Assembly: GCA_036365455.1 (NCBI GenBank)
Contig: JAWQUS010000007.1
Location: 18,368,001-18,432,000 of the forward strand
Source: Macrosoma leucophasiata
Lineage: Eukaryota; Arthropoda; Insecta; Lepidoptera; Hedylidae
Direction: 5' to 3'
DNA: 64,000 nt
Part shown: positions 28,401 through 38,400 of the stretch, piece by piece
Position numbering within the stretch: position 1 is the stretch's first letter
Layout of the letters: every line of letters begins with the position of its first letter
The notes under the pieces: generated by a model
What the model was told of the DNA's origin: nothing
The model's input: only the letters and a program-made list of their open reading frames with translations
The model's database searches: none
Position numbers and translations under genes: made by a program

Positions 28401-31400
28401 TTATTTCTTAAATAAAAAAAAAGAACATATAAACATGTAATTTGAGTACATGTATTATGATTAAAACTCGATTTTCTAATCGGGTTTTGATAGTGGGCAT
28501 TATTCCCGTTACATGTTGTGTAGAACATGTAAACTATTGAATAAATAATATTTAAGGCCATTAATAAACATCGTATCTACAATTAACCCGAACATAAAAT
28601 GTCATAGAGAAGTGTTAACGACTGTGACATTGAAAATAAACAAATATAGTGTCGTCTCTTTTTCTATAGTCAATTTTTACATTAACTAGAAAGAGATCAA
28701 CTTATATTATCTTTTTTTATGGAAATATTTCTGATATATATATAAATAAAATTTTGTATAGATCATAAGAGCACCTCCATGTAATTATCAGGTCTGTGAT
28801 TATCAGCTCAATGCTGTAGCAGAGAATATTTAATAACACTACATATAAGTCATACCCGTAGCAGAGAATATTTCATAATACTACGTATAGAATGGATACT
28901 TCGACTTTCGACGTCCCGCCCGATTTCCCCGCATCACCCAACCTCCTCCCCTCTTATTGGCGACGGTTGGTATTTTCTACGTGCTTGCTACGCACACGTG
29001 TTAATACACGTCACTGATTGATGTCTGTGTAATAGAGACCAAATCAAGCGTTTGTATGGAATTTTGGCGGAGTGTCCGCGGTGTGCTGCCGTCATCACTT
29101 AGAATCAATGTGAACTGCATGCTTGTTTGCCACTTCCATTACCTACTTAAAAAAGGTAGGTACATTGTTTCCTTATGGTTATACAACATGTAACGGGAAT
29201 AATGCACACTCTCTAACGCCCCGACACCTATTCATATTCGTATTGAAAACGCCTTTGAACTCTACCTCCACTAAAATATACTTACGAATGCTTAGTTTTA
29301 ATATATAATTAAAAATTATAGAGTCAGATCCGCGTATATCTAATGTGGTGGTCGAGCGCAAATCGCCCTGCGATCGGGTGGCTCTTTCAACCTGGGAACA
29401 AAGACACTCCTGCGTTTTACCTGAAGATCTTCGTAACTTCTATGCTTCCAGCGACGGATTCCAATTAACTTGGCACTATAAATATTCAGGCAAGTACAAG
29501 AACATTTCATTCTAAACGTTTTTATATAACTTCAGTAGTCACTTGCATGCACTAAGGTCTCAGGAGTGGCAACTCATCTGCATTTTGACCTCTGGTCTTC
29601 GTGTAAGCGTCTATAGGCTGCAGTCATCACTTAAAATCAATGTGAACTGCATGCTTGTTTGCCACCTTCATTAAATAAAAAAAACTTATCTGGGTTGCTC
29701 GTCTCTATCGTTGTTTGTTGGATGATATTAATTTTATACTACCTAAGGCAGCCTAAGGTCTATCGTATCAAATACTGGCCTAAAAATGAATACCAGGACA
29801 CCAGGAAGACCCCAGAGATCCGTTCTGGAGTGACGAATACGACACCATATCAGAAATGGCTCAGTAGACTAGTGGTAGCAGGCCACTACTACGCTGGGTT
29901 CTTGGGTTCGATTCTGTCGGGTGATATCAGAGATAACGGTATACAATCCTTTATCTCTGGCTCTATTGGGATTTTTCCATTTTCTGGAAGTTTCCCAGTA
30001 CCTCTACCTAAGTTTGGTAGTTGTGCCCGGAGATGTCAATAGGCTCGCCACCTGTTACATGGGACAAAACGTAACCGGCGAATCTTGGGTGTTTGCATGT
30101 ATGCTTGAATGCATGCACTGACCTCTGCCTACCCCTTCAATGCCTTGGATTACAAGCGTGAAGTTACCGTCGTATCAGAGACGGGATGTACGGAAGATGA
30201 TGTTACTTCACGAATCGTTAAAGCCCGAGTGATCGCGCAGCTATGGCCCATGTGGCAGTCATGTAAATTGACTCGTAGAGTTAAGCTCAGAATTGTCGAA
30301 TCGAACGTTAAGCCCGTGTCGTGCTACTGTATGGCTGCGAACGTGGAACCAAGGCCATTTCATACCAACTTCAGGTCTTTGTTAATCGTTGTCTTCGCAA
30401 AATTATCAGGATATACCTACCTACTGACTTTAAGTCGTGTTAGCCATAGCATTTAAAAAAGTAGACGTACTGGCATGTCATGTAAATAGTTGTCGTCTTG
30501 TACGTAATAGTACGTATGTGTGAACTATCAGGGCAAAGTCCAACAGTAGATATACAGGGGCACTTAAAGCGCTGGTAATAAAAAAAAAAAATTTGATGAT
30601 TATAAAAGACTGGAAATTTCCTTGACTCTTGATCTTCATACTTTCTTCGATGTGATTTTAAGCGCTGGTAATAAAAGTAATATGATTGATTTTGGAAGAT
30701 CGGAGATTTACTTGACTCTACCTTCATACCAATTTTTTATGTAAGGACGGTGGAAAACAAGCGTGCAGTTCACTTTGATGTTAAGTGATGACTGCAGCCT
30801 ACATAAAAACTAGAAGTCAAAATGCAGATGCGTTGCCACCCCTGAGAACTAAGGTGTCATCACTGTGATAATTATTACGGGGCCGTACATTACCATCTAA
30901 CCGGAACACGATAGTGCCGAACACTTCCATTTAGCAGTAGATAGGTTAGGTAATGCGGTGGTGCCTACGCCCTCGAGCTCCTAGATTGTGGAAGTTTACC
31001 AGTGCAATACCTAGTATCATTGACACATTAGATACAGAACCTTAAATACAAATCCAACTGTGTATCGTTTTAAATTATAAAATAACGTGAAAAAAAAATG
31101 AGTTCTGTCTCTTTGGATAATAGGTACCTATTATGTTAATTAATGCCATATTTGAATGTTGCAGCTGATGAAATCTTGCCAGTTGGATCTATAAGAGTGA
31201 ATTCGTTAAACGAACTATGTTTATCACCAGCATTGAAAGACCTCCTCGATTTTTCACTCACGAGACCACAAACCGGATCACGGCCCATATTAAACACCAA
31301 GAGCAAAGTGTTTGAGTTGGACAGTTGCAGATCTGTTGGAAAGGTAATAAAATATGTATAGGGCCTGAAATACCCTAATTAGAGACCTGATATCCAGTAA

Positions 31401-33133
31401 TATTAAATGCTATTCTATAGGTCTGAAGGAAGGTAGGTACTTATCTTAACAAATTATGGTGTAAGATATTAAACAGTAGCGGTCGAATCGGTCTTCATAT
31501 AGGTATGTACCTAAAAAATAAAATATGTGAATGAAAGATAAGAAGGCCATGCATAGATACTTTGAAATTACAGAGTTTGTATAAAGAATGGCGTAAGCAC
31601 TAGGTAGGTCTGATTTACCCTTTCACTAATCAAGGGAGTTACTTAACTTATGGTCCTATGTCCCCTGGATGAAGCAGAGGACGTCCACAGTGGTTCTTCA
31701 TCTCGATCGGTTTTGAGCCTCGCGCTTGATTTCACTCTCAACATTTCCCAATCTTCTTCACTTCGTCCATAACCGTTCGTCGCCAAGTCTAGGAGATTTC
31801 AGTGCAATGCCTGAGGTATATGATCAGGACCCTTTCGGAGAGTGTAGCCAATTCAGTTATGATCGTCTCAAACTGAAGTTTCGTGGCAACGTTCAAGTTG
31901 GTGGACATTTGAGATTTTCTAATCCCGGCCAGTACCTATATTGCGAAGACAACGATTAACAAAGACCTGGAGTTGTTATGAAATGGCTTTTGCAGCCAGA
32001 GAATAGCACGGACTTTACGTAAGGCTCAAAAAATCTAAGCTTAACTACGAATCAGTTTCTGCCAATAAATTACGAATTAAAACGACATAGGTAATTTTTT
32101 TTTTGACGCCTTGCAGTAAGGTTACAGAGTTCATTTTATCTATATGAAAAGTAAGATAGAGGAAGCAGCTACAAGCCTTACAGAGATGTATCTATGCCTA
32201 TAGTCTCAACATTGAACGTATTTTACCAGTTGCTTTTTAAATATTTTTTTTAGATTAACATACTTACTTTTTTCTGTTGTAAAACAAACAACTTTCATTG
32301 TAGGTGTGTTTAATTTACACTGGAGGATCGTGGTCTGTGTGGTTGGCGACCCGCGAAGGTGCCTGGGGCTGGCTCGCAGACTCATTCACACAATACTTCA
32401 GGATGGCCCTTGTTCACCTCGGGTTGCCTGGGTGGCAAGCTATTTACGCTAACATACCGCTTATACCCTGGGCAGAGGTACGTGTAAATAATAAAATTTA
32501 AGCTTGACAGATTTAATTAAGTATAAGTACAATAGATCATATCTTTTATTTAGTTGCTCAATCGTAGTCATTCGTGTAATTACACCTTATGGTACCATTT
32601 CCACGAAGCTTTATATATTGGCTGATATTGGTCAACTTGGCGAAGGGGAGGTGAGAGCCTTCGCTGCCACAGGCAGCGGACATAGTCCACACGATGTCAT
32701 AATATGAATATGTAATAACACTATGTCCAGGCAAAACTGTTAACAACTTGGGTCAAATACCAAATTTTACCAAAGAGAAAGTGGCACCATGTTGACAAGG
32801 ATACGTAATTTAGGCTGTGGTTTCACTTCACTTCAAATAGGTATTCTTAATGTTGTCTCCATTTACATAGCCACATGGCTTAAACCAGTTTAATATCATC
32901 TAATCAACGAAAAGCCTTTTATGAAATAAATGTACTGATATTGTTAATCGATATAAAATTTAATATTTCAGCAACTGTTTCTTTTATTGGCTCCTCATCT
33001 TTTGGAAAAGTCGGAGCCAGAAAATACTTTGGCGACAGTTGGGAGCGAGACGGGCTTAAATCATATCGACCCAAACATATTCAAGACGTCGACGCGCCAC
33101 CACAAAAATACGACACGTCCAGCCAATCAGTAA
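25452..33133 (+). CDS. TPGS2: Tubulin polyglutamylase complex subunit 2 (TPGS2)
   Basis: Five exons: 25452-25527, 29322-29489, 31165-31343, 32304-32477 and 32972-33133. Phase is kept throughout, giving 252 residues; human TPGS2 is about 300. The start is MSFCVDLVSEDSFYENISLG, followed by TKHLESDPRISNVVVERK. Exon 2 has the conserved block LSTWEQRHSCVLPEDLRNFY and exon 3 has KVFELDSC; exon 4 has DSFTQYFRMALVHLGLPGWQ and the last exon has HIDPNIFK. These follow the SUKH-like fold of the family in order. TPGS2 is a non-catalytic subunit of the TTLL1 polyglutamylase complex that adds glutamates to tubulin in axonemes and neurons. Intron 2 needs a GC donor (29490-29491); using the nearby GT would shift phase into a stop. 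Intron 1 (3.8 kb) contains Dus3 on the other strand. A polyadenylation-like AATAAATAAA lies near 33296. Confidence 0.9.
25566..27371 (-). CDS. Dus3l: tRNA-dihydrouridine(47) synthase [NAD(P)+]-like (DUS3L)
   Basis: A single open frame of 601 residues without introns, nested in TPGS2 intron 1 on the opposite strand. The N-terminus is Lys/Asp-rich. Two CCCH-type zinc fingers sit at about 108-117 (CAYANCKYIH) and 134-155 (CHVFNLRGRCSRGIAC then H155). A charged linker leads to the FMN-binding TIM barrel from about 250. The NMGCP motif carries the catalytic Cys (residue 345). KMRTGV, HGRSREARYTK, GNGDIFS and MIGRGALIKPWI are further barrel and FMN-contact motifs. The enzyme reduces U47 in tRNA variable loops with NADPH, and in recent work also acts on some mRNAs. 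The start at 27371 is the most upstream ATG; Met11 and Met14 are alternatives. Its 3' end lies 39 bases from TPGS2 exon 1, so transcripts may overlap antisense. Confidence 0.95.
   Translation of the reverse strand: MRCDLNYKYRMKIMANSKVGICDIKPEYISQKQIQIEVNNALGKRKLNDSDADEAKKPRNDEEVPSNQVKNKKRGQNKARPKTFQDDKQSKPCPSIVDVRNVDDSKPCAYANCKYIHNSLEYLKSKPADIGKDCHVFNLRGRCSRGIACRFGSNHISAEGFNIVEEKKMQEWKDDIKNTMQSELQIKLQKKKYDFSFSENLVKSLDKRNKQQSENKTENGDQKEINKEKHSGTITDEDLIKLLPREKKGIDWSNKLYLSPLTTVGNLPFRRICKSFGADITCGEMALCESILKGTKQEWALVKRHESEDIFGAQICGNNAFSIAKVSQLLQENTELDFIDLNMGCPIDLIYKKGGGSGMMHRLSALETSVRSASKLLGIPFTIKMRTGVYQDKKIAHTIIPKVTSWGASLITLHGRSREARYTKSADWEYIETCAKAAAPCPIFGNGDIFSYEDYVERRALAPTVQGVMIGRGALIKPWIFSELKEQTLKDISSNERFDIIKKFTNYGLEHWGSDTQGVENTRRFLLEWLSFLYRYVPVGLLERIPQKINERPPPYFGRNDLETLMASGNCADWVKISEMVLGPTPDGFQFLPKHKANSYG
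27857..27931. repeat. Perfect palindrome, 34-base arms, 7-base loop
   Basis: Arms 27857-27890 and 27898-27931 are exact reverse complements with loop TTATATA. The right arm ends nine bases before the start of family X copy 3, with GTAACAG repeated in between. Its sequence is unrelated to the palindrome at the same edge of copy 1. Confidence 0.92.
27941..28513 (+). mobile_element. MITE family X, copy 3
   Basis: 573 bp from TGTAACAGGATTAAATGTAC to CATTATTCCCGTTACA, inside TPGS2 intron 1. Compared with copy 2 it holds an extra GT-rich stretch near 28285-28345 (GTGCGTGTGTGAGTAAG), which copy 1 also has. It is noncoding; short open frames across it arise from the repeat. Confidence 0.7.
29091..29215 (-). 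mobile_element. Fragments of family Y and family X
   Basis: 29091-29145 matches the left end of family Y in reverse (GTGAACTGCATGCTTGTTTGC). 29180-29215 matches the TGTAACGGGAATAATGCAC end of family X in reverse. Both are short remnants just upstream of TPGS2 exon 2. Confidence 0.6.
29545..29675 (-). mobile_element. Family Y short repeat, partial
   Basis: Reverse-oriented left half of family Y, from the CTCAGGAGTGGCAACTCATC block to GCATGCTTGTTTGCCACC. It lies in TPGS2 intron 2, shortly after the GC donor. Confidence 0.7.
29850..30175 (+). mobile_element. tRNA-headed SINE
   Basis: The 5' part (29853-29925) resembles a tRNA: TGGCTCAGTAGACTAGTGG as an A-box region, then GGGTTCGATTCTG as a B box. 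The body has TTTCTGGAAGTTTCCCAGTA and CGCCACCTGTTACATGGG. The 3' part reads TGCATGTATGCTTGAATGCA to GCGTGAAGTTAC. The 3' part recurs at 54121-54318, and in reverse at 36153-36247 and 38657-38755, which supports a SINE family with 5'-truncated relatives. In TPGS2 intron 2. Confidence 0.65.
30737..31012 (+). mobile_element. Family Y short repeat, diverged copy
   Basis: Matches family Y along its whole length with many substitutions (GTGGAAAACAAGCGTGCAGTT to GAGCTCCTAGATTGTGG). The terminal hairpin is degraded. This copy and the one at 35730 share variants such as GATAATTATTACGG and may form a subfamily. Confidence 0.65.
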
Positions 33134-33167
33134 TTAAAATACGACACGTTCAGCCAATCAGTAATTA
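33106..33167 (+). repeat. 31-bp tandem duplication across the TPGS2 stop codon
   Basis: 33106-33136 and 33137-33167 are the same 31-base unit with one mismatch (C/T). The first unit encodes the last residues (TTRPANQ) and the stop TAA at 33131-33133. The second unit is therefore 3' UTR and repeats the coding end and the stop. Confidence 0.9.
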
Positions 33168-34967
33168 AATTGGTATTATTCACGTGTAAAAATGATATGT
33201 ATAAAAATATGAGAGTAAATGTATGTGCAAATTCATGTTATATATTTATTTGATTGAGCTTGCAAAACAAAACAAGCGGTGAAAAGAGCAGAAGAAAATA
33301 AATAAAAGCAATGCAGTTACATAGATCAGGTATATTGAATAAAATCACCGATACAATAAAATTTACAGCTAATTAACAAAACAAAATGGACGGAATGTGA
33401 GATTCATAATGAATATTTAAGCTAATTCTATACTTTAGCTTACTTGTTTCTACAAACCTATTAAGAGTTATTATTAGACCAATGGCTACTCTATAAATAT
33501 TTTGTAGAAATATATGTGCTGCCATGTAGTAATTGTTAAGTATTATAAATATAAATATAAAAAAAAAGGATATAGTTAAAGAAACATACCAAATAAAATA
33601 TAACGTTTTCATTAAAACAGTCTCGGCAATGTGATAATCATCGTGATGTAATTGTGTTTGTAATACAGAAAAATGTAAAATTTATAAAATATTTAAAAAA
33701 TACATTTATAATGCATAACTATTGAATAATAAAAATAAAAAGGATACATAATATTTTCCAATTGTAACTTGTTATCTTTATATCCTTACAAAATAGTCGT
33801 CATTTATCTAAAAATAAGAATTTATAAAATATTTTATTACCTTTAAGTTAGGCCTGCTCAGCCTTACAGCTATGATACAAATATAAATCATAGAAATAGT
33901 GTCTTACAACTAAACTTGATTCTGATTTGGTGGGATCTAACATTGATAAAAAATGTTAAGACAGCAATATTGTGATAGAAGTAGAAGTGAGTATAGAATA
34001 TCTTCTTAGATACAAATCTATGGATTCAAAGAATTCTGTGTGGCACGTAGGTAATCGTATAAGTTGACTTATATTGCAATGGTAACAACTCGAGTTCTGA
34101 TTAAAAAGTATAATCAATGGAATGATTCGGTTGATGAATCGTCGAGTTTCTGTGGCACACTTTACTTTTTAAAAACGTCCTGCGCTTACATATTTTTAAC
34201 ACTAATTTAATCGAATCAATATAATGTGATGCGTCTTAAATACAAAACACTCAAAAAATCTTATATTTAGCACTTAGCGAGATTTTCAAAATTGTAAAAC
34301 ATTTGACGACAAAAGTTGCTTCGTATTTCATCAGCAGAGTATAAAATAGTAATATGACATTTCAGATTAATACTGCACCATTTCAAAGTACAAACTGTAA
34401 ATAAATATGCATTTAAGTAGCACAAAATGTAAGCTTTATCCTAAATATACGATTGATAAATTCGCGTGCAGATCAAAGTGGGAAGACCATGGCCGCTTAA
34501 AAATTACATCTAATGTGGCGTTTTTTGTGGGCGATAGCTTAGAGATCAGTGTTTGCTGATGTTGGAATTGGCTGTTCATTTACATCATGTAACTGATATT
34601 GATGACACTTTTTTCCCTTTACCAATTCTTCTTTTCCCTTTTTGTATGTCTGGGACACTGGTCGTTCATGGTAATCTTAACTTAATCTACATAGGTTCTA
34701 TGTGTAATTTTTTGTCTGTCTAATTGAATCGTGGTCTTACTTAATGACAAAAGATAGAATGACACTCATATCCGACTATCTGTTACATAAGCATACATTT
34801 TTCGATCAGACTTTTGTGTTTTTTGGCTTTTGGAGATCGACGCGAGCATTCGGACTTTCCTATGCTTATAAAGCAGTCGCGAAAGTTCGGCTTACATTCT
34901 ACCTTTTGTCAATTTGCACAGCATGAGACATCCATCTGTAGGTGTATTTCCATTTCTTCTACATTTT
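33168..34967. other. Intergenic AT-rich region between convergent TPGS2 and vari
   Basis: No gene was recognised. It should hold the 3' ends of TPGS2 (a likely AATAAATAAA at about 33296) and of the opposing vari gene. AT content is high, and homopolymer A/T runs are frequent around 33540-33760. Confidence 0.45.
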
Positions 34968-35250
34968 TTTTATGTAATGGAGATGGTAAACAAGCATACA
35001 GTTTACATTGATGTCAAGTGATGACTGCAGCCTATAGATACTTACACAAAGACCGAGGTCAAATGCAGATGCGTTACCACTCCTGAGACCTAAGGTGTTA
35101 CGCCTCTGTGCCAGAAATTACAGGGCCGTACATTACCACCTGACCGGAACACGATAGTGCTGAACACTAACATTTAGCGGCAAGTATATTAGGTAATGCG
35201 GTGGTGCCTACGCCCGCGAGCTCCGTCACTGGAGCTCTACCACCAGTACA
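34968..35250 (+). mobile_element. Family Y short repeat, complete
   Basis: A complete copy with intact terminal hairpin (GAGCTCCGTCACTGGAGCTC). It lies downstream of the vari stop codon and may be within the vari 3' UTR in antisense. Confidence 0.78.
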
Positions 35251-35495
35251 TATGAACGCCTTCAACTGATTTTCAACAGAGTTCTATTAGACCATTATAC
35301 AGGATATATATTTCATAGAGAGCCCTCGGACAGAGAAGTATCCGACAGAATATTTCCCTGTTTCATAAAGATACCTTCAGCAGATAACCATTCAGTAGAG
35401 AACCCTTCTACAGGATGATTTCTTATAAAAACCACACTTTATATCCTTATCCATATCCTAATGAACAGCCTTTAATACCACTGACTCTAGAAATG

Positions 35496-38400
35496 TTAGT
35501 AAATCCAGCTGACGGGCACCCACTGATGGTCGGTGGAGAGGGAGTGGAGCGCGTCCATGATTTTGGAGTACGTGGTGTCCGCGTTGTTGTTGGTGATCAC
35601 CAGGTCGATGTACTTCTCGTACTGACGCTGGATCCGGGCACTCTCCTCTAGCGTTTGCTTGAGATCTTCTTCCTAATTTGGGATGAGACACTGTTAAGAT
35701 TTTTTTTTTCAAAATGTTTTACGTACTTTTATGTAAGGAAGTTGGCAAACGAGCGTGCAGTTCAGATGAAGGTTAAGTGATGACTGCAGCCTATAGACAT
35801 CTACACAAAAACCAGCGGTCGAAATGCAGATATGTTGCCACCCCTGCGACCAGACTTAGTTATTATGTCACTATGATAGTGATTACGGCGCCATTACCAT
35901 CTAACCGGGCCACGATAGTGCTGAACACTAACATTTAGCGGCAGATAGATTAGGTAATGTGGTGGTGCCTATGCCCTTGAGCTCATACACTGGAGCTCTA
36001 CCATCAGTAAATATAAATTTTGCACACGTGAAGTCGATAGATCCAGCTGCAACGCTTTCGCTTGTCATACATACTACGTAGAATATACACGATACGTAAA
36101 ATGACTGGTAGTAATACGCTACTACTACTATTATAAAAAAACGTTCAACAAAAAAAACTTCACGCCTGTAATCCCCGAAGGGGTAGGCAGAGGTAAATGC
36201 ATGCATTTAAGCATACATGCAAATACCCACGACTCGCCGGTTACGTTTTTACTACTATTATAAGAGTTATAAAAGTAGAATATTGACTCCCTTATTCATA
36301 AACGTATGTTATTTATCACCCTATTGTCTTTTGCTATGCTACGCAATTGATATGCATCTGACAAAGACAAAGCTATATTATAGCTTAAACGTTTCTTTTG
36401 TATATGAAAAAAGGAGTGAATTTTTAGTTACTGATATACCGACAGCTACATGCTAATACTCACATCATTCCAAATCAAGTCACAAATAACAAACAGATAC
36501 ACTTACCTCGTAAAGCGACGCGAGCGATTCTAGAGTGCGCGCGCGCCGCGAGCTGTAGCGAATGGAGCTCTGCCGGTCGAACTAAACAACGCATGCCCAA
36601 CGTCAATACATATAACTAAATACAAAATCATGCAAAAATAAAGTTTATAATAAGCAATCTTCATTGAGCATATCTATGTTTCTGTCGGAAAAATAACTCT
36701 ATACAAATCAATGCTATACTACCAAGAATTACTTAATTTAAAAACGATTCGGTTACATGTAACCATCGACGACACAACGCAGCCATGTAACCAAAGATAT
36801 TATAAGTGTAGATTGACAATACACACATTACACACGCTTTTCTATGGAGGGAGGAGCTTATCTTGGCGCGAAAATATACACCAATTAGGCGCTAGGCAAA
36901 CACACCTGACTTCACCTGATTAGTCCAAAAACTAAGAGTTTGTACACGAGTATAAAGAAGTTATTATACTACAAAATCGAGATGTCCGTCATTTTCCGTG
37001 TAAATGAGTTAGCTGGTTTACCCCTGTTTTGACATGATATATTTGATAACGGACGATGTGATATCGTGTTTAACTCCTCTAATATCTTTGCATGTGACTT
37101 TAACAGTTACTGCGTGATGCGTCGCTCCAACATATTTATGACATTGATAATATTTATAATATTCATTCATAACCATCAAAATGCATGTGTGAACGATATA
37201 TAAACTTTTTTAAAGTAAAATTTTACTTCAGGCGTACTACTGGGATCTCTAGTCGAGGCGCACTCACAACTGAGCAGCTGAAGTTCTTTGGTTCAAGTCC
37301 CGTCTGAAGTCAAATTTTTCTTTCAATTCTTGAAGTTTTACTTTTTTTAGCGCGATTGAAAAATCTGATGAGAGTGAATTTTAAGATGCGACAGATAAAA
37401 GTGACATACTGTAGTTAGTTACCAAACATATAACAGCAACAAACAGTCTGAAGTTGCTAAACCAACCAACTAAACATACCAAATAAAGAGTATAATTATG
37501 TATTTATGTTGTTTACGGTGATGGATATTTATTGATAAAATATTTATCGTTTTTATATTATTTCGCATTAACACATGCTTGTGAAATATATTTTATTTTT
37601 AAAGAAAAATGGAAAGAAAAATTTGACTTCAGGCGAGGCTCGAACTCGCGACCTACTGGGAATCTAGTCCAGCCGCTCTTCCAATTGAGCTACTGAAGCC
37701 CTGCCCGATTTATCAAATCTTTCCTTCACATCTATTGCATTGCTTTATGGTAGCAGTAGCGCCATCTATTACCAACTATGCTAGTTAGGCAACCGATATA
37801 ATAGACTTTTCAGTTTATTGAATATCGTAAAGAAGTCGCTTTTACCCTTAATAATTGTTTTTATATTATTTCGCATTAACACATGCTTGTGAAATATATT
37901 TTATTTTTAAAGAAAAATGGAAAGAAAAATTTTACTGCTACCATAAAGCAATGCAATAGATGTGAAGGAAAGATTTGATAAATCGGGCAAGGCTTCAGTA
38001 GCTCAATTGGAAGAGCGGCTGGACTAGATTCCCAGTAGGTCGCGAGTTCGAGCCTCGCCTGAAGTCAAATTTTTCTTTCCATTTTTTTTTTTTTCTATAA
38101 AAATAAAATATATTTCACAAGCATGTGTTAATGCGAAATAATATAAAAACAATTATTAAGGGTAAAAGCCACTTCTTTACGATATTCAATAAACTGAAAA
38201 GTCTATTATATCGGTTGCCTAACTAGCATAGTTGGTAATAGATGGCGCTACTGCTACCATAAAGCAATGCAATAGATGTGAAGGAAAGATTTGATAAATC
38301 GGGCAGGGCTTCAGTAGCTCAATTGGAAGAGCGGCTGGACTAGATTCCCAGTAGGTCGCGAGTTCGAGCCTCGCCTGAAGTCAAATTTTTCTTTCCATTT

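Noticed and set aside
31726..31959. 77-codon open frame in TPGS2 intron 3
   Set aside because: Preceded by repeat-like sequence (CAGAGGACGTCCACAGTGG); no family recognised and not in phase with TPGS2 exons.
37626..38381. Three functional tRNA genes
   Set aside because: The anticodon loop has nine bases in all three and no anticodon can be assigned; listed as tRNA-like repeats instead.
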